Positions 7,302-15,576 of a stretch of 64,000 nt of DNA are shown here, in pieces. How positions within the stretch are numbered: position 1 is the first letter of the stretch; the number at the start of each line of letters is the position of its first letter. Position numbers and translations under genes: made by a program. Source of the DNA: Pseudomonas fluorescens (GTDB lineage: Bacteria > Pseudomonadota > Gammaproteobacteria > Pseudomonadales > Pseudomonadaceae); the NCBI RefSeq assembly GCF_902498195.1, contig NZ_CABVIY010000002.1:930001-994000 (forward strand), given 5' to 3'. Under the pieces are notes generated by a model that ran no database searches, was not told where the DNA came from, and saw nothing but the letters and a program-made list of their open reading frames with translations.

Positions 7302-8296
7302 CGGTGCTCAACCGTGCCCTGGGTGCGTTCTACGGCCTGGCCCTGGGCGATGCGCTGGGCATGCCGACCCAATCCCTGAGCCGCGACCAGATCAAGGCGC
7401 GCTTCGGTGAAATCGTCGACCTGCAAGACGCAGGTCCCGATCAGCCGATTGCCCCGAACATGCCCAAGGGCTCGATCACCGACGACACCGAACAGGCGAT
7501 CCTGGTCGGTCAGTTGTTGCTCGACGGCCAGGGGCGGATCGAGCCGGCGCTGCTGGCCCAACGGCTGATCGAATGGGAGGCCGGGATGCAGGCCAAGGGC
7601 TCGCAGGATTTGCTCGGGCCTTCGACCAAACGCGCCATCGAGATGATCCTCGCCGGTCATTCGCCGCAGGAGGCGGGGCGCTACGGCACCACCAATGGCG
7701 CGGCGATGCGCATCACCCCGGTGGGGATTGCCGCGGATGTGGCCGACCCCGAGCGTTTCATCGACGCCGTGGTGCAGGCTTGCCAGGTTACCCACAACAC
7801 CACGCTGGGCATTTCCAGCGCGGCGGCGGTGGCGGCGGTGGTTTCGGCGGGGATCAACGGCCTGGACCTGGGCGAGGCCTTGAACCTCGGCCAGCAGATC
7901 GCCCTGCAAGCGCAAAACCAGGGGCACTGGGTGGCCGGTGGGCTGATCGCTTCGCGCATCAGTTGGGCGCGAACCATCAGCGTCGATCACAACAAGACAC
8001 TGCTCGCCGAATTACTGTACGACGTGATCGGCACTTCGGTGGCGTCGCAGGAGTCGGTGGTGGTGTCCTTTGCCCTGGCCCAGCAAGTGGCCATCGGTGA
8101 AATGAACGCCTTCGAAGCGTTGTGCATGGCGGCGAGCCTGGGGGGCGACACCGATACCATCGCGGCGATTCTCGGGGCCATGCTGGGGGCTTGCCTGGGG
8201 CTGGAGATCTGGCCGGTGGATATGATCGAGAAGGTCAAGGCCGTCAATCATCTGGAGCTTGAGCCGTTGGTGCTCGGGCTGTTGGATTTGCGCTGA
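7298..8296 (+). CDS. ADP-ribosylglycohydrolase-family N-glycoside hydrolase (YegU-like)
   Basis: A 332-residue all-helical DraG/ARH-family protein. Binuclear-metal motifs are intact: GLALGDALGMPTQ near the N-terminus, GSITDDTEQAI (the DDT ligands), TNGAAMRITPVGI, and LGGDTDTIAAILGAMLG (GDTDT ligands) near the C-terminus. The family cleaves N- or O-glycosidic bonds of ADP-ribosyl or related ribosides. It overlaps the regulator stop by four bases, and an NCS1 permease and PfkB kinase follow, which suggests it acts on a small imported riboside or nucleoside-like compound rather than on ADP-ribosylated proteins. The substrate is unknown. Confidence 0.9.
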   Translation: MTVLNRALGAFYGLALGDALGMPTQSLSRDQIKARFGEIVDLQDAGPDQPIAPNMPKGSITDDTEQAILVGQLLLDGQGRIEPALLAQRLIEWEAGMQAKGSQDLLGPSTKRAIEMILAGHSPQEAGRYGTTNGAAMRITPVGIAADVADPERFIDAVVQACQVTHNTTLGISSAAAVAAVVSAGINGLDLGEALNLGQQIALQAQNQGHWVAGGLIASRISWARTISVDHNKTLLAELLYDVIGTSVASQESVVVSFALAQQVAIGEMNAFEALCMAASLGGDTDTIAAILGAMLGACLGLEIWPVDMIEKVKAVNHLELEPLVLGLLDLR

Positions 8297-8308
8297 CTGA
8301 GCTGACGC

Positions 8309-8391
8309 TTTCGCGAGCAAGCCCGCTCCCACAGGTACGGCGTGTACCTTAAGGTTTGCACAATCCCTGTGGGAGCGGGCTTGCCCGCGAA
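8309..8391. repeat. REP-like inverted repeat pair, tail-to-tail
   Basis: Two copies of the GGGAGCGGGCTTGC(T/C)CGCGA element in opposite orientation to most pairs in the window (the CCCGCTCCC arm comes first), lying in the 220-bp gap before the NCS1 permease. The rest of the gap shows no gene. Confidence 0.85.
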
Positions 8392-8516
8392 GGGCGCACC
8401 GCCGATCCAATGTGATAACCCGCAATGGCACGCACCAACACGGCAGGACCGCCGGGACGTTGTGCCGATTTCCGTATTTGCCCACAACCACAAAAATGGC
8501 AACAGGAGCATTTTTC

Positions 8517-9983
8517 ATGAGTTCATCGAACGCCGGGCAAAACGCCGGGCAACTGGAAACCCGCGGCATCGAACCGGTGCCGGAGGCCGAGTGCAATGGG
8601 CATCCGTTGCAGCTGTTCTGGGTCTGGTTCGCCGCCAACATTTCCATCCTCGGCCTGCCGCTGGGCGCGACCCTCGTGGCCTTTCGCGGCTTGGCGATCT
8701 GGCAGGCGATCATCGTCGCCATCCTCGGTGCCGCCGGTTCTTTCGCGGTGGTCGGGATCATCTCCATCGCCGGTCGCCGTGGCCGTGCACCGAGCCTGAC
8801 CCTGTCACGCGCGATCTTCGGCGTGCGCGGCAATATCGGCCCGACCCTGGTGTCGTTGATGTCGCGGCTGGGCTGGGAAACCGTCAACACCACCACCGCC
8901 GCCTTCGTGTTGCTGTCGCTTTGCTCGATCCTGTTCGGCTCGCCGGTGGAAGCGAAAAGCGCGCCGCTGCTGACCCTGGTGTTCATCGCGATTTTCGTGC
9001 TGTTGACCCTGTCGGTGTCCGGCCTGGGTCACGCCACGTTGCTGGTGATCCAGAAGTGGGCGACCTACGTGTTCGGCGCGCTGAACATTCTGGTCGGCGG
9101 CTTTCTCTGCGCCACCATCGACTGGAGCGCGGTGTTCAGCGCCACGCCAGCGCCGATGAGCGCGATGATCATCGGCATCGGCACCATGGCGGCCGGCACC
9201 GGGATCGGTTGGGCCAACGCCGGCGCGGACATGTCGCGCTATCAGCACCGGAGTGTGAAAGCGGTGCGCCTGGTGGCGTCGGCGGCATTCGGCGCGGGGA
9301 TCCCGCTGGTGCTGTTGATCACCCTCGGCGGCCTGCTGTCGGTGGGCAACAACGACCTGGCCCAGGCCACTGACCCGATCATCGCCATCCGCGACATGCT
9401 GCCGACCTGGATGGCCGTGCCGTACCTGATCACCGCATTCGGCGGCCTGCTGCTGTCGAACAACCTGTCGGTGTACTCCGCCGGCCTGACCACGTTGACC
9501 CTCGGCCTGAAGGTCAAGCGCGTGTACGCGGTGGTGGTGGACATTGTCGCGATCTTCGCCGGTTCCATCTATTTCATGCTGATCGCCGACAGTTTCTACG
9601 GCCCGTTCATTACCTTCATTTCCCTGCTGGCGGTGCCGATCACCGCGTGGGTGGGGATCTTCGTGGTCGACCTGATTCACCGTCATTACTACAGCCCCAA
9701 GGATCTGCTGGACGTCAGCCCGGGCAGCGCCTACTGGTATCGCGGCGGCGTCGAGTGGCGCGCGTTCGGCGCCTGGGCGGTGGCGATCGTGCTGGGCTTC
9801 AGCTTCACCACCATTGGCACCACGGCTGAGAATGTCTGGTTCAAGGGGTTCCTGTCCGACTCGTGGCTGGGGCATAACGGCCTTGGCTGGATCGTGACCT
9901 TTGTGGTCGCCGGTGGCCTTTATTTCGTACTCGGCGGGGCCAGGGATCGCCGCGCTGCGTTGACCGAGAATGCACATGCCTAA
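8517..9983 (+). CDS. NCS1-family cytosine/purine-type permease
   Basis: A 488-residue inner-membrane symporter of the nucleobase:cation symporter-1 family with about 12 hydrophobic segments. Recognisable parts are the NPLQLFWVW-like entry (HPLQLFWVWFAANISILGLPLG), SLTLSRAIFGVRGN, GWANAGADMSRYQ and the C-terminal PKDLLD-GSAYWYRGGV region typical of the family. ATG 8517 has AGGAG at ten bases. Relatives import cytosine, uracil, hydantoins or thiamine precursors. Between a riboside hydrolase and a PfkB kinase, a nucleoside or modified base is the likely cargo. Its stop overlaps the kinase start. Confidence 0.9.
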   Translation: MSSSNAGQNAGQLETRGIEPVPEAECNGHPLQLFWVWFAANISILGLPLGATLVAFRGLAIWQAIIVAILGAAGSFAVVGIISIAGRRGRAPSLTLSRAIFGVRGNIGPTLVSLMSRLGWETVNTTTAAFVLLSLCSILFGSPVEAKSAPLLTLVFIAIFVLLTLSVSGLGHATLLVIQKWATYVFGALNILVGGFLCATIDWSAVFSATPAPMSAMIIGIGTMAAGTGIGWANAGADMSRYQHRSVKAVRLVASAAFGAGIPLVLLITLGGLLSVGNNDLAQATDPIIAIRDMLPTWMAVPYLITAFGGLLLSNNLSVYSAGLTTLTLGLKVKRVYAVVVDIVAIFAGSIYFMLIADSFYGPFITFISLLAVPITAWVGIFVVDLIHRHYYSPKDLLDVSPGSAYWYRGGVEWRAFGAWAVAIVLGFSFTTIGTTAENVWFKGFLSDSWLGHNGLGWIVTFVVAGGLYFVLGGARDRRAALTENAHA

Positions 9984-10905
9984 GATGTTGTACACCGGCC
10001 AGGTCATCATCGACCTGGTCATGGCCGTGGATCAATTGCCGCAACCGGGTGGCGACGCGCTGGCGCAGTCGGCCAGTTTCGAAGCCGGTGGCGGTTTCAA
10101 CGTGATGGCCGCCGCCCAGCGCAATGGCTTGCCGGTGGTCTACCTTGGCCGGCACGGCACCGGGCGTTTCGGTGACCTGGCCCGCGCGGCGATGAATGCC
10201 GAAGGCATCCGCATCGGCATCGCCCACCGCGCCGAGCGCGATACCGGCTTGTGCGTGGCGATCACCGATGCTTCGGCCGAGCGCAGTTTCGTCTCCTACA
10301 TCGGTGCCGAAGGCGAGCTGAATGCCGAAGACCTGGCCAGCGTGCCGGCCGAGGCGGGCGATTATGTCTGCGTCAGCGGCTACAGCCTGCTGCATGTCGG
10401 CAAGGCCCAGGCCTTGGTGGACTGGGTGCTGGCGCTGCCGGACGGCATCAAGGTGGTGTTCGATCCGGGGCCGCTGGTGGATTCGCCGGATGCGCCATTG
10501 ATGAAGGCCTTGTTACCGCGCATCGATCTGTGGACCAGCAACAGCGTCGAGGCCTTGCGGTTTACCGGGGCTTCGGACATCGGAGAAGCGCTGGATCTGC
10601 TAGCCCGGCATCTGCCGGCCAAGGTGCTGATGGTGGTTCGTGACGGGCCGCAAGGTTGCTGGATTAATCAGGGTGCAGAGCGTCGGCATGTGCCGGGGTT
10701 CAAGGTGCAAGCGGTGGACAGCAATGGCGCCGGCGATGCCCATGCCGGGGTGTTTGTGGCGGGGTTGGCGCAAGGGCTACCGGCGTTTGACGCGGCACGC
10801 CGGGCCAATGCGGCGGCGGCGTTGGCCGTCACGCGTAGGGGACCGGCGACATCGCCGGGGACTGCTGAGGTGGATGAGATGATCAGCAGGACTTCCGGCG
10901 CCTGA
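9976..10905 (+). CDS. PfkB-family carbohydrate/nucleoside kinase (YegV-like)
   Basis: About 309 residues of a ribokinase-fold sugar or nucleoside kinase. It has the N-terminal glycine motif (GDALAQSASFEAGGGFNVMAAAQRNG), GHGTGRFGD-like substrate segment, and the PfkB signature 2 with catalytic Asp (DSNGAGDAHAGVFVAGL) near residue 250. Two nearby ATGs (9970, 9976) overlap the end of the permease gene, so translation is coupled. It would phosphorylate the sugar or nucleoside released or imported by the preceding gene products. Substrate is not determinable from sequence. Confidence 0.88.
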   Translation: MPKMLYTGQVIIDLVMAVDQLPQPGGDALAQSASFEAGGGFNVMAAAQRNGLPVVYLGRHGTGRFGDLARAAMNAEGIRIGIAHRAERDTGLCVAITDASAERSFVSYIGAEGELNAEDLASVPAEAGDYVCVSGYSLLHVGKAQALVDWVLALPDGIKVVFDPGPLVDSPDAPLMKALLPRIDLWTSNSVEALRFTGASDIGEALDLLARHLPAKVLMVVRDGPQGCWINQGAERRHVPGFKVQAVDSNGAGDAHAGVFVAGLAQGLPAFDAARRANAAAALAVTRRGPATSPGTAEVDEMISRTSGA

Positions 10906-10913
10906 ACGGCCGC

Positions 10914-10979
10914 CTTGGCGAGCAAGCCCGCTCCCACAGGGATCACCTGAATCCTGGGGGCGCGGGCTTGCTCGCGAAG
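10914..10979. repeat. REP-like inverted repeat pair, tail-to-tail, compact
   Basis: A CCCGCTCCC-type half and a diverged GGGGGCGCGGGCTTGCTCGCGA half separated by only about 14 nt, lying between the kinase and the convergent 84-residue gene. It is a likely bidirectional terminator. Confidence 0.75.
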
Positions 10980-11003
10980 GGGCCCTAGTGTTCAACACAT
11001 GAA

Positions 11004-11258
11004 TCAGACATCCAGCTTGCGCGCCGCTTCAACCCCGGCGGCGCTGAGCTTGATCGGCAAGTTAAGCGAGTGCTCCCCGGCCTCGTTGCACAGCACGTTG
11101 CCGTGGTGGATCAATCCGCGTTCCTGCAACGTGGCGAGGGTGCTGGCCACGACTTTCTCCCCCCGGTAATTGTCCAGGACCTCCTTGCCCAGGCCGCTCG
11201 GGTGGGCGTGCAACAGGCGGGTCAGGACTTCTTTTTCCAGGTTTTTATCGACGTTCAT
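11004..11258 (-). CDS. Conserved hypothetical small protein, winged-helix-like
   Basis: An 84-residue protein of unknown function. The start at the ATG ending at 11258 is set by AAGAGG seven bases upstream. The first half (NLEKEVLTRLLHAHPSGLGKEVL) and middle (VASTLATLQERGLI) look like successive helices and a recognition-type segment of a small winged helix, with a C-terminal LSAAGVEAARKLDV as in MarR/PadR-like tails. It could be a small regulator, but I see no partner gene; downstream is a REP pair. Confidence 0.75.
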   Translation of the reverse strand: MNVDKNLEKEVLTRLLHAHPSGLGKEVLDNYRGEKVVASTLATLQERGLIHHGNVLCNEAGEHSLNLPIKLSAAGVEAARKLDV

Positions 11259-11301
11259 GATTACCTCTTCATGGCGATGGGTAGGTGTTGCGCGAAGGGT
11301 T

Positions 11302-11640
11302 TTACTGGCTGGCACCGCCTTCCGAGCCCGAACCACCGGTGGTGGTTTTCGAGCCGATGCCAGCGCCTGCGTTATCGGGAGTCCGGCTGTCCGGCACGTT
11401 CAAGCCGCCCTGGCGACCGGTGTCGTTTCCTTGCGTACGGGGATCGGTGCCGGTGGAAGGGGGCAGGTTGTGGTCGACCCCCGTGCCGTCGGTGTTGATG
11501 CCGGGAGCGCTCTGGATGGCGGGGGCCCTGGGGCTTTCGACCGGGTTGGTCGGGCCGGTGCTGGAGGCGGTGGTCGCGGCGATGGCCAGCGGGGACAGCA
11601 AGGCAGCGAGGGCGAAGGCGGTCAGCCTGGACGGGATCAT
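11302..11640 (-). CDS. Hypothetical secreted low-complexity protein
   Basis: A 112-residue protein with a clear signal peptide (positively charged start, AFALAALLSPLAIA, cleavage near residue 22) and a mature part rich in Gly, Ser, Thr, Pro and Asn with no predicted fold (TGTDPRTQGNDTGRQ, GSKTTTGGSGSEGG). GGAGACACC precedes ATG. Pseudomonads carry several such exported disordered peptides of unknown role. It lies upstream of and on the same strand as the 84-residue gene. Confidence 0.7.
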   Translation of the reverse strand: MIPSRLTAFALAALLSPLAIAATTASSTGPTNPVESPRAPAIQSAPGINTDGTGVDHNLPPSTGTDPRTQGNDTGRQGGLNVPDSRTPDNAGAGIGSKTTTGGSGSEGGASQ

Positions 11641-11724
11641 GGTGGTGTCTCCATTGATTGAGTGTCCTTACCTGACGTTGGTCCGCCCCCGCTTAGAATT
11701 GGTGCCTGATGAACGACGAACGGT

Positions 11725-12930
11725 TCAGGCCCGTTGCAGTGCCCTGGCTGTGGCGACCCGGCGCCAGATCAGCCGACCCACGGTGATCAGCCAGTTGAGC
11801 GAAGCGACCGCCAGCACCGTCAGCAGCAACGTCGCCATCCCGTGCTCGACGATGAGGGTCCCCGCGATCAGCGGAAAACCAAACACACCGATGAAGTACG
11901 ACAGGCTGAACAGCAACAGGGATTGGGCGGTGGTTCCCGTTGGCGCTTCATTGGCGGCCAGGCCATTGATCACTGAATAGGTCAGCCCGTAGCCGACCCC
12001 GAGCATCACCGCCGCGAGCACGTAGCTTGCGCCGTCGTCGACCCCGAAACCGAACATCAGGATCGAGGCCAGCATCAGCCCGCTGAGCCAACATGACGCG
12101 CGCAACGGATCGCGCTTGACCACGATGCCGGCAATCAGCATCCGGCTGCTGATCGCGGCGCCCATGAAGCCGAGGAAGAACAGTGAATAGTCGAGCGAGC
12201 GTGCCGCGGCGTAGCTGGTCTGGAAACTCGACAGGCCACCAAACACGCAGCCGCCGAGGCCGACCATGATGATCGGGAACAGCGCCCTGGACGACAGCAC
12301 TTGCACCGCAGCCCGCCAGGACATCCGCGACACGGTGGTCGATTGCACCGCGGCTTGCTTGAGCTGTCGATCCAGCCGCCAGAACAGCAACACACCAATC
12401 AGGCTGGCCAGTGCGGCCAGGTAGAACGCCGCCGTCACCGGAAAACCCAGGGCGCTCGCGGCGCGCCCCAGCAACGGTCCACTGCCGATCCCGGTCATCA
12501 TGCTGCCCGAGAGCAAGGCAAAGTATTTGGCGCGCTGCGTGGGCGTGACCACACTCGCCACGATAATCGGCCCCAGGGTGTAGAACACGCCCCAACCCAG
12601 CCCCAACAGCAGCCCGAAAAACAGCAGCAGGTTGCCGAACCCTGGCGTCATCGCGAAGCCCAGGCTGGCGGCCACCAGCAACACGCCGAACAACGCCACC
12701 GAACGCGCCGCGCCGAGCAGGTCGGACAGGTGGCCGGAGACAATCACCGCCGCGAACGTACTGAGCATCGCCGCCGAAATCACGCTGCCGGCATCGTGCT
12801 CGTTACCCCCGCGCGAACCGATCAGCAACGACAGGAGAAAGGTCGATCCGTAGGACAGCGAGAGCAAGTAACTGGCCAGGCAAAACAGGCCGAACAACCG
12901 GCCGGAGACGGGAGGTGTTGCGGTAGACAT
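11725..12930 (-). CDS. MFS transporter
   Basis: A 401-residue major facilitator with twelve hydrophobic segments and a central charged loop near residue 190 (WRLDRQLKQAAVQ). The loop 2-3 motif appears as GHLSDLLGAARSVALFG, a variant of the G-x-L-x-D-R-x-G signature. AAGGA lies seven to nine bases upstream of the ATG. It has no operon partner; it is divergent from the acetyltransferase gene and followed by the secreted low-complexity gene. Substrate unknown; drug or metabolite efflux is likely for this group. Confidence 0.85.
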   Translation of the reverse strand: MSTATPPVSGRLFGLFCLASYLLSLSYGSTFLLSLLIGSRGGNEHDAGSVISAAMLSTFAAVIVSGHLSDLLGAARSVALFGVLLVAASLGFAMTPGFGNLLLFFGLLLGLGWGVFYTLGPIIVASVVTPTQRAKYFALLSGSMMTGIGSGPLLGRAASALGFPVTAAFYLAALASLIGVLLFWRLDRQLKQAAVQSTTVSRMSWRAAVQVLSSRALFPIIMVGLGGCVFGGLSSFQTSYAAARSLDYSLFFLGFMGAAISSRMLIAGIVVKRDPLRASCWLSGLMLASILMFGFGVDDGASYVLAAVMLGVGYGLTYSVINGLAANEAPTGTTAQSLLLFSLSYFIGVFGFPLIAGTLIVEHGMATLLLTVLAVASLNWLITVGRLIWRRVATARALQRA

Positions 12931-13043
12931 GACGCGGTTCCTTGACCTGATAAATGCGCAGGTCGTCTATCTATCATGCAATGCGTTAACGTTAGGTCCG
13001 ATGTTCACGATTTCAGGGTTAGTGCAGGCCGGAGTAAACCCCC

Positions 13044-13143
13044 TGTAGGAGCGAGCCCGCTCGCGAAAAACGCAAGGACAGCGCGTTTATTCAGGCCGCA
13101 AACGTCATCGTTGACGACCATCGCGAGCAGGCTCGCTCCTACA
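13044..13143. repeat. REP-like inverted repeat pair, second family
   Basis: Head-to-head copies of TAGGAGCGAGC(C/A)(C/T)GCTCGCGA with a 55-nt spacer, in the divergent gap between the MFS and GNAT genes. The rest of the 289-bp gap shows only promoter-like AT-rich sequence. Confidence 0.82.
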
Positions 13144-13219
13144 GGTGTGGGGTAGCTCCCTCGCCACAACCCCTGCGCCGACTTAGTATGGCGTTTTCAT
13201 TTCCTCACAAGGCACGTCC

Positions 13220-13702
13220 ATGACGATCGAAATCCGCCCGGCGACCCCCAGTGATGCCCCGCAAATTCTCGCGTTCATCACTGAACTGGCCGACTACGAA
13301 CGTGCCCGCCATGAAGTCATCGCCAGTGTGACCGACATCGAGCGCAGCCTGTTCAGCGAAGGCGCCACCGCCCATGGCCTGATCTGCCTGCGCGATGGCG
13401 TGGCGATCGGCTTTGCGGTGTTCTTCTTCAGCTATTCCACCTGGCTGGGCAGCAACTGCCTGTACCTGGAAGACCTCTACATCACCCCGGAACAGCGCGG
13501 CGGCGGTGCGGGCAAGACCTTGCTGCGGCACCTGGCCAAGATCGCCTGCGCCAATGACTGCGGGCGCTTCGAATGGAGCGTGCTGGAGTGGAACACGCCG
13601 GCCATCGATTTCTACAAATCCCTGGGCGCGCAGCCGCAGGAAGAGTGGGTTCGGTATCGCATGGACGGGGCAGTGTTAAGGGATTTTGCCGCGGGTAATT
13701 GA
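13220..13702 (+). CDS. GNAT-family N-acetyltransferase
   Basis: A 160-residue acetyl-CoA-dependent transferase close to the SSAT/thialysine acetyltransferase subgroup. The acetyl-CoA loop is in LEDLYITPEQRGGGAGKTLLRHLAKIA (the R-x-x-G-x-G/A loop near residue 95), followed by CGRFEWSVLEWNTPAIDFYKSLGA, a hallmark of polyamine-type acetyltransferases, and a C-terminal EEWVRYRMDG. It begins with the usual MTIEIRPATPSDAPQI. It is monocistronic between two repeats. The acceptor could be a polyamine or lysine analogue; not determinable. Confidence 0.88.
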   Translation: MTIEIRPATPSDAPQILAFITELADYERARHEVIASVTDIERSLFSEGATAHGLICLRDGVAIGFAVFFFSYSTWLGSNCLYLEDLYITPEQRGGGAGKTLLRHLAKIACANDCGRFEWSVLEWNTPAIDFYKSLGAQPQEEWVRYRMDGAVLRDFAAGN

Positions 13703-13711
13703 TCACCCCTT

Positions 13712-13789
13712 AAAAGATCGCAGCCTTCGGCAGCTCCTACAGGGAAAGACGAACCTCTGTAGGAGCTGCCGAAGGCTGCGATCTTTTTT
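13712..13789. repeat. Inverted repeat of the TAGGAGCTGCCGAAGGCTGCGATC family
   Basis: AAAAGATCGCAGCC...CTCCTACA and its reverse complement ending GATCTTTTTTT flank a 16-nt loop. The arms end in A and T runs, so this pair should function as a bidirectional rho-independent terminator between the GNAT gene and the dgo promoter. Confidence 0.85.
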
Positions 13790-13796
13790 TGTCGTT

Positions 13797-13861
13797 AATC
13801 CCAATATATGAGACTGATATTTATATATTGAGATTTTGCTGCGTGGAGGTTTATAGTCCGC
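13797..13861 (+). promoter_or_regulatory. Promoter B of dgoKAD, homologous to promoter A
   Basis: Sigma-70-like: -35 TTGAGA at 13828-13833, -10 TATAGT at 13852-13857. It is collinear over 65 bp with 1548-1612, and the following leader CACTCAC...ACAGGTGAAG-CGATG also matches the first operon's leader, where an extra 25 bp is present. Upstream identity (AATCCC, ATATG) suggests a common operator for one regulator. Confidence 0.78.
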
Positions 13862-13896
13862 CTCACTCACTGCCAAAAAACAGAACAGGTGAAGCG

Positions 13897-14889
13897 ATGC
13901 TGGCGCAACTGATCGCGCTCGATTGGGGGACAACCTCATTACGTGCTTACAAACTTGCCGCGGGTGGCCAGGTGCTCGAACAGCGTTCGCTGTCGTCGGG
14001 GATCATGCAGCTGCCCAAGGTGCCGCGACTCATCGCCGGGCGCGAATGCGCCGACGGTTTTGAACTGGCCTTCGATGAGGCCTGCGGCGACTGGCTCGAC
14101 GCCCAGCCCGATTTGCCGGTGATCGCCTGTGGCATGGTCGGCAGCGCCCAGGGCTGGCGCGAAGCGGCTTACCGCGATACGCCGGCGAACGTCGCCAGCC
14201 TCGGCACTTCCCTGCAAACCGTGCGCAGCCTTCGCGGTGTCGATGTGCACATCGTACCGGGGGTGATTCAACGTTCACGCCTGCCCAATGTGATGCGCGG
14301 CGAAGAAACCCAGGTGCTCGGCGTGCTGCAGTCCCTGTCGGGCGAGGCGGGTGCCGATCTGCTGATCGGCCTGCCGGGCAGCCATTCGAAGTGGGTGGAA
14401 GTGAGCGACGGCTGCATCGTGCATTTCGATACCTTCATGACCGGCGAGGTCTTCGCCGTGCTCAGCGAACACAGCATCCTGGGGCGCACCCAGCAGCGCG
14501 GCGGCACCTTCGATGAACAAGCTTTCGATCGTGGCGTGCAGGTGGCGTTGTCGGCGGATGGCGAGATCGGCGTGCTCTCGACCCTGTTCAGCGCCCGCAG
14601 CCTGGGCCTGACCGGTGAACTGAGCGCCACGGCGCAACCCGATTACCTCTCCGGCCTGCTGATCGGCCATGAACTCTCGGCCCTGGCCAACGTTCAGCGC
14701 CGTCGACGCCACAGCGTGCAGCTGCCTTCGATCATCCTGATCGGCAACGCCCAGCTGTGCAGTCGCTACAGCCGGGCGCTCGATGCCTGCGGTTTTGCCC
14801 GGGTGACCCTGGCCGAACAGGCCACCGAACGCGGGCTGTGGCAACTGGCGGTCGCCGCCGGACTGATTGCCGCTACCCCATCCCGTTAA
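13897..14889 (+). CDS. dgoK: 2-dehydro-3-deoxygalactonokinase DgoK
   Basis: A 330-residue kinase that phosphorylates 2-keto-3-deoxygalactonate at O6. N-terminal IALDWGTTSLRAYKL is the DgoK phosphate loop; GREC, ACGMVGSAQGW, HIVPG, MRGEETQVLG, GLPGSHSKWVEV, TFMTGEVFAVL and the C-terminal ILIGNAQLCSRYSRAL are all family landmarks. Start ATG 13897 follows ACAGGTGAAG; the frame is open upstream through the promoter but that part is non-coding. First gene of dgoK-dgoA-dgoD, with 19 nt to dgoA. Confidence 0.95.
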   Translation: MLAQLIALDWGTTSLRAYKLAAGGQVLEQRSLSSGIMQLPKVPRLIAGRECADGFELAFDEACGDWLDAQPDLPVIACGMVGSAQGWREAAYRDTPANVASLGTSLQTVRSLRGVDVHIVPGVIQRSRLPNVMRGEETQVLGVLQSLSGEAGADLLIGLPGSHSKWVEVSDGCIVHFDTFMTGEVFAVLSEHSILGRTQQRGGTFDEQAFDRGVQVALSADGEIGVLSTLFSARSLGLTGELSATAQPDYLSGLLIGHELSALANVQRRRRHSVQLPSIILIGNAQLCSRYSRALDACGFARVTLAEQATERGLWQLAVAAGLIAATPSR

Positions 14890-14908
14890 CCCTGACTGGA
14901 GTCCTGAC

Positions 14909-15529
14909 ATGCTCAAACAAGCACTGGCGCAAAACGGCCTGATCGCCATCCTGCGCGGCCTGCGTCCGCAAGAAGCCGCCGCCATCGGTGAAGTCCTGTA
15001 CGCGGCCGGGTTTCGCGTCATCGAGGTGCCGCTCAATTCTCCCGAGCCTTACGACAGTATCCGCATCCTGCGCAGTACCTTGCCTGCCGATTGCCTGATC
15101 GGCGCGGGCACGGTGCTGACGCCGGAGCAGGTCGGGCAAGTGAAGGCGGCGGGTGGGCAGGTGATCGTCATGCCCCACAGCGATGCCAAGGTGCTGCGCG
15201 CGGCGAAAGCGGCCGGCTTGTACCTGTCACCGGGTGTCGCCACGCCGACCGAGGCCTTCGCGGCGCTGGCCGAAGGTGCGGACGTGTTGAAGATGTTTCC
15301 GGCCGAGCAGATGGGCCCGGCGGTCGTCAAGGCCTGGCTCGCGGTGCTGCCGGCGGGAACGATTCTGGCGCCGGTCGGCGGCATCACCCCGGACAACATG
15401 CAGGTGTTCATCGACGCTGGCGTCAAAGGCTTCGGCCTCGGTTCCGGCCTGTTCAAACCGGGCATGACCCCTGCGCAAGTGGCGGCCAATGCCAAGGCCT
15501 ACGTGGCCGCCTGGAAAGCCCTTCGCTAA
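14909..15529 (+). CDS. dgoA: 2-dehydro-3-deoxy-6-phosphogalactonate aldolase DgoA
   Basis: A 206-residue class I KDPG/KDPGal aldolase, splitting the phosphorylated acid into pyruvate and glyceraldehyde 3-phosphate. Family segments: [35 protein letters not shown], the catalytic Glu in [18 protein letters not shown], the Schiff-base Lys in [13 protein letters not shown], and [11 protein letters not shown] with [11 protein letters not shown]. The SPEPYDSI segment favours the galactonate over the gluconate type. TGGAG precedes ATG 14909. It is the second gene of the operon. Confidence 0.95.
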   Translation: MLKQALAQNGLIAILRGLRPQEAAAIGEVLYAAGFRVIEVPLNSPEPYDSIRILRSTLPADCLIGAGTVLTPEQVGQVKAAGGQVIVMPHSDAKVLRAAKAAGLYLSPGVATPTEAFAALAEGADVLKMFPAEQMGPAVVKAWLAVLPAGTILAPVGGITPDNMQVFIDAGVKGFGLGSGLFKPGMTPAQVAANAKAYVAAWKALR

Positions 15530-15576
15530 GACTGTTTGGCGCTGCGAGCGCTGCATCCAACAAGAGAGACAAGCAG

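Noticed and set aside
8342..9373. 343-codon plus-strand frame overlapping the NCS1 permease
   Set aside because: An alternative frame of the GC-rich permease with Arg-rich text; the true frame encodes all NCS1 motifs.
13789..13896. N-terminal extension of DgoK through the promoter
   Set aside because: The frame crosses the conserved -35/-10 and the A-rich leader; the family N-terminus starts at ATG 13897 with a ribosome site.
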